NCBI RefSeq assembly: GCF_000377505.1
Contig: NZ_KB898188.1
Coordinates: 124,001 to 188,000, forward strand
Direction of reading: 5' to 3'
DNA length: 64,000 nucleotides
From: Paenibacillus massiliensis 2301065 = DSM 16942
GTDB taxonomy: Bacteria > Bacillota > Bacilli > Paenibacillales > Paenibacillaceae
Both the position numbers and the translations under genes were made by a program. Positions 1 to 9,786 of the stretch are shown one piece after another (the first letter of the stretch is position 1; the number at the start of each line of letters is the position of its first letter). The notes below the pieces were generated by a model, which saw nothing but the letters and a program-made list of their open reading frames with translations, made no database searches and was not told the origin of the DNA.

Positions 1-192
1 GAATCCTGAACCCGTGGCCCCCATCTTGGCATGCAGGACCTTACCAGAGGTAAATGCTTTAATCGGACCGTAGCTGTCCTTAGTCTCAAGCACCAGGTCT
101 ACTCCACGGTGAAAGCGTTGGCCGCCATCCACTGGATGTTCTCTCATCCCAAATGGGCTAGTGCGTCTATAACCTTCGAATGGATTACTCAT
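1..192 (-). CDS. M23-family peptidase (phage lysin), N-terminal part only
   Basis: The reading frame starts at an ATG at 192-190 that overlaps the TGA of the holin remnant in an ATGA arrangement and runs off the window edge, so only the first 64 residues are visible. It contains an HRGVD segment, the His-x3-Asp zinc-ligand pattern of M23 (lysostaphin-like) metallopeptidases, followed by a beta-rich stretch (PIKAFTSGKV) typical of that fold. M23 enzymes cut peptidoglycan cross-bridges. Directly downstream of a holin it is best read as the endolysin of a prophage lysis cassette. Whether the rest of the gene is intact cannot be seen. Confidence 0.7.
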   Translation of the reverse strand, partial: MSNPFEGYRRTSPFGMREHPVDGGQRFHRGVDLVLETKDSYGPIKAFTSGKVLHAKMGATGSGF

Positions 193-428
193 GCTGCATC
201 TTCCTTCTTATCAGTACCTGGTACGCCACTTCTGCCTTTCAATATTGCAACGGCTTGCTTGATCGGCTCGGGGATAGGCTGCCCGATCTTGTCGGCATTC
301 TCAATCCAGCTCAATAACTCGTTAGCCATATAGAAATAGATAATAGCGTCACGGAACATGTGGCCGTCGCCAAGAACACCATCAATGACGTGCCCCGCTG
401 CGTACCAGTGTTCATACTGCAGCTTCAC
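189..428 (-). pseudogene. Phage holin (Phage_holin_4 / TcdE type), N-terminally truncated
   Basis: These 79 codons resemble the C-terminal half of the phage_holin_4 family: the stretch around YMANELLSWIEN and the following GQPIPEPIKQAVAIL segment match the family's conserved C-terminus. Intact members are about 130-150 residues with two or three membrane segments; here the N-terminal membrane segments are missing. The frame opens at a GTG right after an in-frame TAA at 431-429, exactly where integrase sequence begins on the opposite strand, so the gene looks cut by the recombination that shortened the prophage. It is followed without a gap by the lysin. It is unlikely to make a working holin. 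Confidence 0.6.
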
Positions 429-430
429 TT

Positions 431-1185
431 ATGTTTGAACACGCTAAACGTAAAGGCTTGATCGAAGACGATCCGACTGCTGATGCCGTAATACCAAGGG
501 AGAAAAGGACAGCGCGTAAAATCGGAGAGAAAAGACAAGTCCTCCCCAAGTTTCTTGAGAAAGACGAGTTAAAAAAGTTTCTTCAAGTTGCTAGGTTTAT
601 GCTAACTACCAACATGTGGGCTGTATTCGTTGTGCTCACATATACTGGCCTGCGGGTCAGTGAAGCAGCCGGACTTCAGTGGGAAGACATTGATTTTGAA
701 AACAGAACAATTGATATTAACAAGCAAATTACAGCTCAAGTGTTACCCAATACTCCTTTATTCCTCCGAAAAATGAACAGAGTGAGCGTATAGTGAGTTC
801 CGGGGAAACAGTAGAAAAGGCTCTTAAAACACTCAAGAAATGGCAAAAGAATGAACGTCTCTCAGCTAAAACATTCAATCCAAAGGACAACTTCGTTTTC
901 TGGTGCCCCACTTTGCCTGGATACCCTTTTCAAATAACGGGTCTAGGTAGAATTATGCGTAAAGTACTTAATGATGCTGAGTTACCTGTAAACCTTACGC
1001 CACACAGCTTACGTCATACCCATGTGTCGCTACTGGCCTCGAATCCGCGGGTTGGTTTGCCAGAGATTCAGGCACGAATAGGACATAAGAGTAGTTCAAA
1101 AGTTACTGAATTAATTTATCTGCACGTAACAAAGAACCGCCAGATGAAAATTGCTGATGACTTTGAATGGGCCATCAACAATTAG
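431..1185 (+). pseudogene. Tyrosine recombinase (phage integrase), truncated and frameshifted
   Basis: Two overlapping frames (431-793 and 793-1185) together encode the catalytic domain of a tyrosine recombinase: the first catalytic Arg in TGLRVSEA (residue 75), the HSLRH box, a GHKSS motif and a C-terminal YLHV tyrosine. Near 751 the frame changes. Restoring one T in CCCAATACT joins the halves into a continuous protein reading PNYSFIPPKNEQSERIVSS, so the lesion is a single-base deletion or a sequencing error. The N-terminal DNA-binding arm (about 100-150 residues) is also missing. A natural remnant is the most likely reading. Confidence 0.8.
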
Positions 1186-1279
1186 GCGGTTGTGGGTAAT
1201 TTGCGGGTAACTCGTCAAAACATATAACCTCGAAAACCCTTGCCACATAAGGCAATTCAGCTATATAACTAGCTCTTTG
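1186..1279. other. Post-integrase spacer, possible attachment-site region
   Basis: The integrase remnant stops at 1185 and host sequence (cymR, opposite strand) begins at 1280. The spacer carries the direct repeat-like GTGGGTAATTTGCGGGTAA just after the integrase stop, of the kind often seen as recombinase arm sites, followed by AT-rich DNA. The att core itself cannot be defined without the other prophage end. Confidence 0.25.
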
Positions 1280-1699
1280 TTAAATATAAAACATGTAATT
1301 ATCAGCCTTCTCCTGCTCCTGGAAGGATATCAGATCCTTCAGCGTCGTGGAGTCCAGCACTTCTGCAATGCTATCGCGGATACGCAGCCACAGATCGCGT
1401 TTTGCAGGATCGTCCTCTTCCGTGAAGTCCACGGGAGAGATCGGGCCCTCCAGCACGCGGATGATATCTCCTGCCGTAATATCGCCAGGGTCGCCAGACA
1501 GAATGTAGCCGCCATAAGCGCCACGAATACTCTTAACCAGCCCTGCATTGCGCAATGGAGCGATCAGTTGCTCCAGATAGTGCTCGGACAGCTGGTTTTT
1601 CTCAGCTATACTTTTCAATGATGTAGGACCTTCGCCGAATTTGATGGCAAGCTCCATCATAATGGTTAGACCATACCTACCTTTAGTTGATATCTTCAA
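1280..1699 (-). CDS. cymR: Rrf2-family regulator CymR, cysteine metabolism repressor
   Basis: A 139-residue Rrf2 protein. The N-terminus (MKISTKGRYGLTIMMEL), the winged helix with LSEHYLEQLI and the segment RNAGLVKSIRGAYGGY, and the C-terminal YMFYI are close to Bacillus subtilis CymR. It lacks the cysteine trio of Fe-S-binding Rrf2 members such as IscR, as expected for CymR. In B. subtilis CymR binds the cysteine synthase CysK and represses sulfur-uptake and cysteine-synthesis genes when cysteine is plentiful. The start is TTG at 1699-1697, five bases after GAGGTG. It faces the integrase remnant tail to tail and stands alone. Confidence 0.88.
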   Translation of the reverse strand: MKISTKGRYGLTIMMELAIKFGEGPTSLKSIAEKNQLSEHYLEQLIAPLRNAGLVKSIRGAYGGYILSGDPGDITAGDIIRVLEGPISPVDFTEEDDPAKRDLWLRIRDSIAEVLDSTTLKDLISFQEQEKADNYMFYI

Positions 1700-1844
1700 G
1701 GTGCCACCTCATTTGTCAATGTATTCTTATAGAGATGCATGGTATATAGGACACAACAGGTCCTGATTGCCATGATCCGAACATAACACTCCATCCATCG
1801 TAACATATTTGATGCTAATATGGTAACCATTCTTCACAACTACG

Positions 1845-2684
1845 CTACTCCTCAATCATGAGTTGTCGTAATTTTGTCTCTGTCGTAGTCTCGGCAGCCG
1901 GTGTATAAATACTGCAACGCAGATCATCCGGTCCATACACCTTCAACGACGTAAGCTCATACACCATTTTCCCAGCCTTGGCGTGGCGAAATTCCAGATG
2001 CACCTCCGGGGCATAGCTTACCTGACTCTGCTCCCACATACGATTGAATTCGGGATGGGTCTGTCTCATCTCCTCCAGGAACTGATCATACCACGCATCC
2101 TCCACGTATTGACCATAGTAGGTCCGGAACATTGCCAGAAAGCCACTGGAGAATTGCTCCCAGTTCACTGCCAAGCGTCGAAATTCCCGGCGTGTGAAAA
2201 GCAGACGGATCATGTTGCGTTCCTCAACAGGAATGCGGTTGAAGTCCAAAAACACATATTCGGCGGCTCGGTTCCAGCCTACAATGTTACATTTGCGATC
2301 CGAGACAATTACCGGGCAATATTGGAGCTCAGTAATGATTTTCTGCAACGATGGGCTGAGCTGAGCCATTTCCTGCGCGGCAGAATAGCCCTCCCCACCT
2401 CCTTCAAATGCTAACGAATATAAGTATCTGCGTTCATCCCCATTGAGCTGCAGTGCATTAGCCACACATTCCAGCACGGAGTGAGACACCTGAATGTCCC
2501 GTCCCTGCTCCAACCAGGTATACCAGGTGGTGCTGACCCCTGCCAAATGAGCTACCTCCTCCCGCCGCAAGCCTGGGGTTCGTCTACGTATACCCGAAGG
2601 AAATCCGGCCGATTCTGGAGAAATGCTGGCTCTTTTTCCTTTAAGAAATGTTGATAATGCCTGTAGTCTTACCTGAGAATTCAT
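1845..2684 (-). CDS. XRE-family regulator with MmyB/MltR-type ligand-binding domain
   Basis: 279 residues. An N-terminal XRE helix-turn-helix (about 10-85; RRRTPGLRREEVAHLAGVS) is followed by a C-terminal domain of the MmyB-like (MLTR_LBD) type, with the family-typical NIVGWNRAAEYVF and PEFNRMWEQSQV segments. This domain is a PAS-like ligand pocket, and members have been reported to bind long-chain fatty acids. The gene is divergent from fabF with only 147 bases between them, and that spacer carries a 14-bp tandem repeat, so control of fabF is a reasonable inference. Start ATG at 2684, with GGAAGGAG upstream. Confidence 0.85.
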   Translation of the reverse strand: MNSQVRLQALSTFLKGKRASISPESAGFPSGIRRRTPGLRREEVAHLAGVSTTWYTWLEQGRDIQVSHSVLECVANALQLNGDERRYLYSLAFEGGGEGYSAAQEMAQLSPSLQKIITELQYCPVIVSDRKCNIVGWNRAAEYVFLDFNRIPVEERNMIRLLFTRREFRRLAVNWEQFSSGFLAMFRTYYGQYVEDAWYDQFLEEMRQTHPEFNRMWEQSQVSYAPEVHLEFRHAKAGKMVYELTSLKVYGPDDLRCSIYTPAAETTTETKLRQLMIEE

Positions 2685-2701
2685 GCTCTGCGCTCCTTCC
2701 T

Positions 2702-2730
2702 GTGTTCATAATAGCCGTGTTCATAATAGC
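2702..2730. repeat. Tandem 14-bp direct repeat, candidate operator between regulator and fabF
   Basis: GTGTTCATAATAGC occurs twice without a mismatch, at 2702-2715 and 2717-2730, one base apart (15-bp period). The pair lies 17 bases upstream of the regulator start and about 100 bases upstream of fabF. A candidate binding site for the divergent XRE regulator; no binding evidence exists here. Confidence 0.5.
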
Positions 2731-2831
2731 AGTATTTATACTAGGATAATCGCTCTCTGGTAATAGGATATCTTACCTGTCATTATAGTCGTTAAGCTCA
2801 CTGTTTAAAAGATCGAAGGAGGCATTTAGAT

Positions 2832-4082
2832 ATGGAAAGAGTCGTAATTACAGGGATGGGTGTAATTTCCCCTCTCGGAAATGATATAGAGACCTTTTGG
2901 TCGCATTTAACTCAAGGACAGTCGGGAATCCGGCATATTGATACATTCGACACCGCTAGGCATAAGGTGCAGATTGCGGGACTTGTTCCGAATTTTGATC
3001 CAGAGACCCTGTTGGGAGCCAAGGAGGCTCGTCGTATGGATCGTTTCTGCCATTTTGCATTGGCTGCCGCAGACCAGGCCATACAACAGGCCGAACTTGA
3101 TCTGGACAAGCTAAATCGGGAGCGGATGGGCGTGTATGTTGGCTCCGGTATTGGGGGAATCCAGACCTTGATGGGGCAGAGCGAGAAGCTGGCCTCCCGT
3201 GGACCGGAACGGGTAAGCCCGATGCTCGTCCCCATGATGATCCCCAATATGGCAGCAGCTCTGATCAGCATGAAATATGGAGCACTCGGCCCAACGCTGG
3301 CTCCTGTCACGGCTTGCTCCATCGGGAATACGGCGATTGGTGAGGCATTTTTCAACATTCAGGCTGGTCGTTCCGACCTCATAATAGCTGGAGGCTCTGA
3401 AGCGGCTATTGCCGAAATTTCATTGTCCAGCTTCGCGAATGCCACAGCTTTGTCCACTCGTAACCATGCTCCTGAACAGGCAAGTCGGCCATTTGATGAT
3501 GAACGTGATGGATTCGTCATGGCTGAGGGTGCAGGGATTGTCATTATGGAGTCCCTGACGCATGCGTTAGCCCGTGGGGCGCGGATTCTGGGTGAAATTA
3601 TCGGATACGGAGCGAGCTCAGATGCCTATCACATGGTAGCTACCCCGGAGGATGGTAATGGCGCGGCCCGTGCCATGCAGCTGGCACTCAATGTGGCAGG
3701 ACTGTCCCCTAACGAGATCGATGTCATCAGCGCACATGCAACCAGTACAGTCATTGGGGACCGCTCCGAGACAGCGGCCATTAAGCATGTATTCGGAGAT
3801 CACGCTTACCACGTGCCTGTGACAGCCAACAAATCCATGACAGGGCACATGCTGGGTGCTTCGGGTGGCGTGGAAGCCATTGCCCTACTCAAATCGCTGC
3901 AAGAGGGAATCATTCCGCCGACCATCAATTTGCATTCGCCTGACCCCGCCTGTGATCTGGACTACGTTCCCCATAAAGCAAGACAGGCTAAGCTTCGGAT
4001 CGGTATGTCCAATTCCTTCGGCTTCGGTGGACATAACGCTGTTATTGTGATCCAGAGATACGAGGAAGATGAGATCCTATAA
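2832..4082 (+). CDS. fabF: Beta-ketoacyl-ACP synthase II
   Basis: 416 residues, the usual FabF length. It catalyses Claisen condensation of malonyl-ACP with acyl-ACP in fatty acid elongation. The Cys-His-His triad is visible: Cys162 in TACSIG, His302 in AHATST and His339 in TGHMLG, with Lys334 in NKSM and the glycine-rich C-terminal NSFGFGGHN. The start at 2832 follows AAGGAGG. It is a stand-alone gene rather than part of a fab operon, and is divergent from a regulator whose ligand domain may sense lipids. It may be an extra copy used for a special acyl chain; the housekeeping role is equally possible. Confidence 0.88.
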   Translation: MERVVITGMGVISPLGNDIETFWSHLTQGQSGIRHIDTFDTARHKVQIAGLVPNFDPETLLGAKEARRMDRFCHFALAAADQAIQQAELDLDKLNRERMGVYVGSGIGGIQTLMGQSEKLASRGPERVSPMLVPMMIPNMAAALISMKYGALGPTLAPVTACSIGNTAIGEAFFNIQAGRSDLIIAGGSEAAIAEISLSSFANATALSTRNHAPEQASRPFDDERDGFVMAEGAGIVIMESLTHALARGARILGEIIGYGASSDAYHMVATPEDGNGAARAMQLALNVAGLSPNEIDVISAHATSTVIGDRSETAAIKHVFGDHAYHVPVTANKSMTGHMLGASGGVEAIALLKSLQEGIIPPTINLHSPDPACDLDYVPHKARQAKLRIGMSNSFGFGGHNAVIVIQRYEEDEIL

Positions 4083-4616
4083 ATCCAGAAATTCAGTAAA
4101 TCCAGAAAATCAGATGAACCCAAAAGAATTTCTTGAATCTCTTTCATCTCACTATTCACATCCTGTTCACGTCGCTGTTCAACTCACTGTCCATGAAATT
4201 TATTCCAAGTAATACCAGTCACGCGTAGAGCATTAGACTCTGGTGAAATTTAAGCTGCAGGAATCACACGAACTGGTGGGGATGTTGAAGACCTTGGGGA
4301 CCTTTGACTCGGTGGGACGCTAGAGACGCCACTGATAACCAAGACAAATTAGACACTTCTGTACACTGAACATAATGAGTAACAATTACGATAGCTGCTT
4401 GCCCTAGGCCACACCTCGGGCAACAAGAAAAGGCAAGCGCATCATGCGCTTGCCTTCCTCTATCGTTTTCACTTTCAAACTATTCTTCATAATATTTACT
4501 TACCGTGTTCTTATCGAATTATTACCTTATTCTTTCCGCTTATCCTGCCTTTCAGATCCAAATCCCCCCGTTCTACTGAACAAGTGGCATCTGTAAGCAT
4601 CGGCACGGCAGTAGGA
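4083..4616. other. Intergenic region between fabF and an oxidoreductase
   Basis: A 534-base convergent spacer. The only element seen is the hairpin at 4430-4456. The rest has no open frame with a plausible ribosome binding site. Confidence 0.5.
4430..4456. terminator. Rho-independent terminator-like hairpin
   Basis: A perfect 12-bp stem, AAGGCAAGCGCA pairing with TGCGCTTGCCTT around a TCA loop, between the convergent fabF and oxidoreductase genes. The flanking tracts are weak (TTCCTC on + and TTGTTG on -), so it could work in both directions. Confidence 0.55.
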
Positions 4617-5741
4617 TTAATCTTCTACCGGGAACCAGCCTGGCGTATGGATAATAGCATTCCACAACCCATCAGGAACAACCAGACGCTCTTGGCTTGA
4701 TTTCGTAATAACCGTCTCAATATCCTCTTCGCGCCCGCTTTCGATTTTCTCGACCCAATCCGGCTCGATAATCAGCTCACGTCCGATCGCTAGCAATGGA
4801 ACGCCTGTGTTGAGCGCTGCTGCTGCATCATCCGCTGTATAGATAGAGCCCACACCAATAACCGGAAGCTTGCCATCCACACGGTCCAGAATGTACTCGA
4901 TGCGAGCACGTGTGTCTGCCTCACCGCGTCGTGGCTTCGACCAGAATTCGTTCAACGATACATGCAAGTAATCCAGATTTTTGTCCTTGAGCGCATCAAT
5001 CAATGCATACGTCTCGGTCATAGTTATTCCTGGAGTTTCTGGCTCCTCCGGGGAGAAGCGATATCCGATGGTAAATGGCTGCTTCGCATACTTCGCAACA
5101 ACCTTCTGCACCTCATCAATAACCGCGAGCGGGAATCTCAGGCGCTTCTCAAGACTTCCTCCCCAACGATCCTCACGACGATTGGAGTGCGATGAGAAGA
5201 ACTGCTGCAGTAGATATCCATTCGCACCATGAATCTCGACACCATCAAATCCAGCTTCAATGGCACGACGAGTCGTCTCACCAAAGTCATGAATAATGCT
5301 TAGAATCTCCTCATCTGTCAGCTCTCTTGGCACAGCCGAGTCAGGACGTTCGCTTGCCACAGCGCTTGGAGCAACAATTTCTCCAGTAGGACTTAGCTGC
5401 TCTGGTGTCTGTCTACCTGCATGGAATATTTGCAGAATACCATGCGAGCCTTGCTTCTTGATGGTCTCAGCCAGACGTGTCAGGCCAGGAACGAAGCTGT
5501 CATCATAGGCAGCGAACTGACCAGGGAAGCCAATTCCGTTCGGTGTGACATAAGTGGTTGCTGTAATAGCCATTCCCACGCCGCCTGTTCGACGTTCATA
5601 GTATGCAAGCTCTGCATCAGATACAGTTCCATCGGGATTGGCCGACATCGTCGTCATCGGAGCGAGTACAAGGCGGTTGTTCAGTTTAGTACCATTAGGG
5701 AGTGAGACAGATTCGAAGAATGAAGCGTATTTTGAATTCAT
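4617..5741 (-). CDS. Old-yellow-enzyme-family NADH:flavin oxidoreductase
   Basis: 374 residues with the FMN-binding TIM barrel of the OYE/NADH:flavin oxidoreductase family: an N-terminal NRLVLAPMTT strand, the HAGRQT segment, GVEIHGANGYLLQQF with the His/Asn substrate-binding pair, and NRREDRWGGS. The C-terminal GVGSIYTADDAAAAL matches the phosphate-binding end of the barrel. It resembles B. subtilis YqiG. Such enzymes reduce activated alkenes or nitro groups using NAD(P)H; the natural substrate is unknown. Start ATG at 5741 after AGGAGGAA. A 22-bp palindrome 40 bases upstream suggests regulation by a dimeric repressor. Confidence 0.83.
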   Translation of the reverse strand: MNSKYASFFESVSLPNGTKLNNRLVLAPMTTMSANPDGTVSDAELAYYERRTGGVGMAITATTYVTPNGIGFPGQFAAYDDSFVPGLTRLAETIKKQGSHGILQIFHAGRQTPEQLSPTGEIVAPSAVASERPDSAVPRELTDEEILSIIHDFGETTRRAIEAGFDGVEIHGANGYLLQQFFSSHSNRREDRWGGSLEKRLRFPLAVIDEVQKVVAKYAKQPFTIGYRFSPEEPETPGITMTETYALIDALKDKNLDYLHVSLNEFWSKPRRGEADTRARIEYILDRVDGKLPVIGVGSIYTADDAAAALNTGVPLLAIGRELIIEPDWVEKIESGREEDIETVITKSSQERLVVPDGLWNAIIHTPGWFPVED

Positions 5742-7194
<1,453 letters not shown>

Positions 7195-7384
7195 CGCTGA
7201 TAAGCTCCTGCACATATTAGGATTATTTTCCACAAGATAGTCTGTAGCCAATACTGTGCAGAAATGCCGCAACAACCACTTGCAAAACAAAAAGTAGACC
7301 TATCCCTTTGAAGTGCACCCCTTAGAATAGACATTGGAAAAACCCCTTGGTTTAACCGATGAATTTCTAGGGGGTGCATTTTTA

Positions 7385-7729
7385 ATGGCTATTAAAGGTC
7401 AAAAGTTTAAGACGTATTCCGAGGAACTCAAGGTGGAGGCAATTCGCCTGCACGTAGAGGAAAAGTGGACGTATCGGCAGATCAACGATCATTTCGGAAT
7501 CCAAGATCAGGGTCGGATGAAGCGTTGGATGCGAAAATACCGTGAGAAAGGTGAGTTTGGTCTATTGGATCAACGAGGAAGGCGGAAAGAATATTTAGAT
7601 CAGGAGCGATATGTTCAGCAGTTGAAACGGGAGAATATGATGCTAAAAAAGTGTTTGGAAATCTGGATGCGGGAGGGAAAGAACAGCGCTTCAAGCTCAT
7701 TGAGCAAGCAGCGGACATCGGCCAAGTAG
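7385..7729 (+). CDS. IS3-family transposase OrfA (helix-turn-helix)
   Basis: 114 residues. The N-terminal half carries the helix-turn-helix (TYRQINDHFGIQDQGRMKRW) that binds the terminal repeats, followed by a leucine-zipper-like stretch (YVQQLKRENMMLKKCLEI) that multimerises the transposase. The start at ATG 7385 follows a GGGGGTG; the frame is open from 7334 but without a site. The frame overlaps OrfB by 79 bases. An A AAA AAG heptamer at 7645-7651 allows -1 slippage to make the OrfAB fusion that performs transposition. Confidence 0.85.
   Translation: MAIKGQKFKTYSEELKVEAIRLHVEEKWTYRQINDHFGIQDQGRMKRWMRKYREKGEFGLLDQRGRRKEYLDQERYVQQLKRENMMLKKCLEIWMREGKNSASSSLSKQRTSAK
7645..7651 (+). promoter_or_regulatory. 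Programmed -1 ribosomal frameshift site (A6G)
   Basis: A AAA AAG is in the OrfA frame at Lys-Lys codons 7646-7651. Slipping back one base places the ribosome on AAA AAA GTG in the OrfB frame. This is the classic slippery heptamer of IS3 elements. Confidence 0.75.
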
Positions 7730-8535
7730 CTGAATACTGCCAACTCCTTGGCGTCTCTAGAAGTGGTTACTACGCATATTTGAAGCGGAAGAACAACGAC
7801 CCAGACGCCGGTGCTAAACGACTCATCCGCACGGTGTATAAACGCTACGAAGGAAGGTATGGCTACCGGCAGATCCAGCTGTTCTTGTGGCAGGATGAAG
7901 GTGTATGGATGAATCACAAGAAGGTGCTGCGCCTTATGCAAAAGCTCGGTCTTCAAGCCAGCATTCGCCGGAAACGTCGATTTAATATGACATACCAGGC
8001 TGCCGAGCGTGTAGCTGATAATCTGCTTAAGCGAAATTTCACAGCCGAAAAACCAAGCCAGAAATGGGTGACGGATGTGACTCAATACCGGGTAGGCGAA
8101 CGCTGGTTGTATCTCTCAGCAGTCAAAGACCTATTCAATAACGAGATTGTGGCCTACCAACTTAGCGAACGTAACGACAATGAGCTGGTCCTCCAGACCT
8201 TTGCCAAGGCATTTGCAAAGCAAAAAGACGTGACCGGATTGGTCGTTCACAGCGACCAAGGGTTCCAGTACACGTCTCATGCTTACCACGACATGCTGCC
8301 AAAGGTTGGCGCCCAAATCAGCATGTCTCGCCGGGGCAATTGCCTAGACAACGCCTCCATGGAGAGTTTCTTCTCGCATCTCAAAACGGAAGGACTCTAT
8401 CCCTATGATATACGAAATCTGGCAGAGGCACAAAGACGAATTGAGAAATACATACGTTTTTACAACCGAAGACGACCACAGCGTAAATTAAACAAACTGA
8501 CGCCGGTAGAGTACCGACGCCAGTTTCTAGCTTAG
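7651..8535 (+). CDS. IS3-family transposase OrfB (DDE integrase domain)
   Basis: 294 codons, normally made as the C-terminal part of an OrfAB fusion by -1 frameshifting, so the GTG at 7651 need not be a true start. An HTH_21 segment (YEGRYGYRQI) precedes the rve integrase core, whose DDE triad is visible: Asp in VTDVTQY, Asp in VHSDQGFQYTS and Glu in NASMESFFSHLK, with the usual Lys seven residues on. The C-terminus ends with RPQRKLNKLTPVEYRRQ as in intact IS3 members. No stop or frameshift is seen. Confidence 0.88.
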   Translation: MFGNLDAGGKEQRFKLIEQAADIGQVAEYCQLLGVSRSGYYAYLKRKNNDPDAGAKRLIRTVYKRYEGRYGYRQIQLFLWQDEGVWMNHKKVLRLMQKLGLQASIRRKRRFNMTYQAAERVADNLLKRNFTAEKPSQKWVTDVTQYRVGERWLYLSAVKDLFNNEIVAYQLSERNDNELVLQTFAKAFAKQKDVTGLVVHSDQGFQYTSHAYHDMLPKVGAQISMSRRGNCLDNASMESFFSHLKTEGLYPYDIRNLAEAQRRIEKYIRFYNRRRPQRKLNKLTPVEYRRQFLA

Positions 8536-8660
8536 GTGTTTTTTCAATGTCCACTAAATGGGGTCTTGACCACAATTATAAATGGGCTTTTTTAAAGGAC
8601 TTAGGTCATTCATATTATTCATCCGGTAACACCTCTTTTGAATAAAGATCCTACCCTCAA

Positions 8661-9785
8661 CTAATCAACAATTATTTGTGTATTAAATCCATCACACTTA
8701 ACTCTAAGTGCACAGCCATTTAGAATTGAAGGAACAGAGACTGTATTCACAATAAAGGATATTCCCGGATCTTCCATCATAATGTACTGTAGATGATTGT
8801 TCATACGGGTATCTCCATGATCAACAATCAGACGAATATTCGATAGCTTAAATTTATCCAGCCAATACAGTACATCCTCTGAGCAGGTTCCTGTGCCTGG
8901 CTTGTGGTTTATAATGCATATTTGTCTTTCCATTAATTCTGTATCTTCCGGCTGTAATGTGCGATTTCTAAGATCTAGCGCAACCCCTTCTGTTTGTCCA
9001 ATTGAATTCAGAACATTGGACGAAGTACCTACTTTAACAGCCATAGCCCATGTCTCATCCTCAAGTTTTGCCCATTGTGTCAAGTGCGCTCTGGAAATAG
9101 GTCTGACTTGTGTAATGTATATCTGCTCTCGCCGATTTAGTACAAACTCAATATCTACAGGAACCCCTATAATCTGTTCTGCTTCTATCATACATTGAGC
9201 TATTCTCCCTTCCAGTCCCTGTTTTATCCCGGAATCGGCTACTCGAAGGGGATCGTTCATATACATAGCCAAAGGAGTATCAAAAAGTTCGTATATACAC
9301 TTTCCTTTATACACATAAGCAGTACCGTACATTGATGCATCCGTAATTTGAGGAGTAAACATGATAGACAAATGCCGCTTCAAATTTATATCATGTCTAT
9401 GATAATAATAATCCGCGTATTTACTGTATCTCCCCAGCAGAACCCTTAATATCCCATCATATAAATGTTCTGAAAGATTCTTCCCTCTGGTCGGTTTATA
9501 TGATTTGTACACGCCTGCGAAAGAAAGATGGGGATAATAAAATTCATCTACTGGGCAAGGACGAACAAAAATAGGCTCATGACTATTGAAAGAGAACTCT
9601 TGCCTCATTCGCTCTATTGTTTGTTCTACCCATTTCGTCATTTCCCCTTCCAGAAATTGTTCTGGTATTTCAGTATGTGACAAGACGTAGGCTTGAGGTA
9701 AATGATACATTCTTTCCCCACTGCTCATTAAACGATTTTGCATTTGCAGTCTTATACTGTCAGTTGTGGGTATAGACTTCATCAT
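8661..9785 (-). CDS. Compact PEP-synthase/PPDK-like phosphotransferase
   Basis: 374 residues. Residues 70-235 resemble the ATP-grasp (PPDK_N) half of PEP synthase and rifampicin phosphotransferase: VRPCPVDE and LSFAGVYKSY in place of the usual VRSSA...SFAG(Q)YET, then VDIEFVLN...IYITQVRPIS. Residues 315-374 resemble the phosphohistidine swivel domain, with His331 (NNHLQYI) where the catalytic His is expected and the ending SVPSILNGCALRV. No PEP/pyruvate barrel or rifampicin-binding domain is present, so the acceptor is unknown. Start chosen at ATG 9785, 4 bases after AGGTG and 1 base after the previous stop; the frame is open to 9857. Last gene of the leftward operon. Confidence 0.6.
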   Translation of the reverse strand: MMKSIPTTDSIRLQMQNRLMSSGERMYHLPQAYVLSHTEIPEQFLEGEMTKWVEQTIERMRQEFSFNSHEPIFVRPCPVDEFYYPHLSFAGVYKSYKPTRGKNLSEHLYDGILRVLLGRYSKYADYYYHRHDINLKRHLSIMFTPQITDASMYGTAYVYKGKCIYELFDTPLAMYMNDPLRVADSGIKQGLEGRIAQCMIEAEQIIGVPVDIEFVLNRREQIYITQVRPISRAHLTQWAKLEDETWAMAVKVGTSSNVLNSIGQTEGVALDLRNRTLQPEDTELMERQICIINHKPGTGTCSEDVLYWLDKFKLSNIRLIVDHGDTRMNNHLQYIMMEDPGISFIVNTVSVPSILNGCALRVKCDGFNTQIIVD

Positions 9786-9786
9786 C

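Larger units (their letters stand above)
7309..8572 (+). mobile_element. IS3-family insertion sequence
   Basis: About 1.26 kb with two overlapping transposase frames typical of IS3. Imperfect terminal inverted repeats: the left end reads TG...GCACCCCTTAG...GACATTGGAAAAAC, and the reverse complement of the right end reads TG...AGACCCCATTTAG...GACATTGAAAAAAC. The outermost bases and target duplication could not be fixed. Both transposase frames look intact, so the element may be active. It lies between mnmA and the AT-rich biosynthetic island. Confidence 0.85.

Noticed and set aside
4617-5741. Long + strand frames (for example 5421-5705) inside the oxidoreductase gene
   Set aside because: These are antisense shadows with no ribosome binding site or family resemblance.
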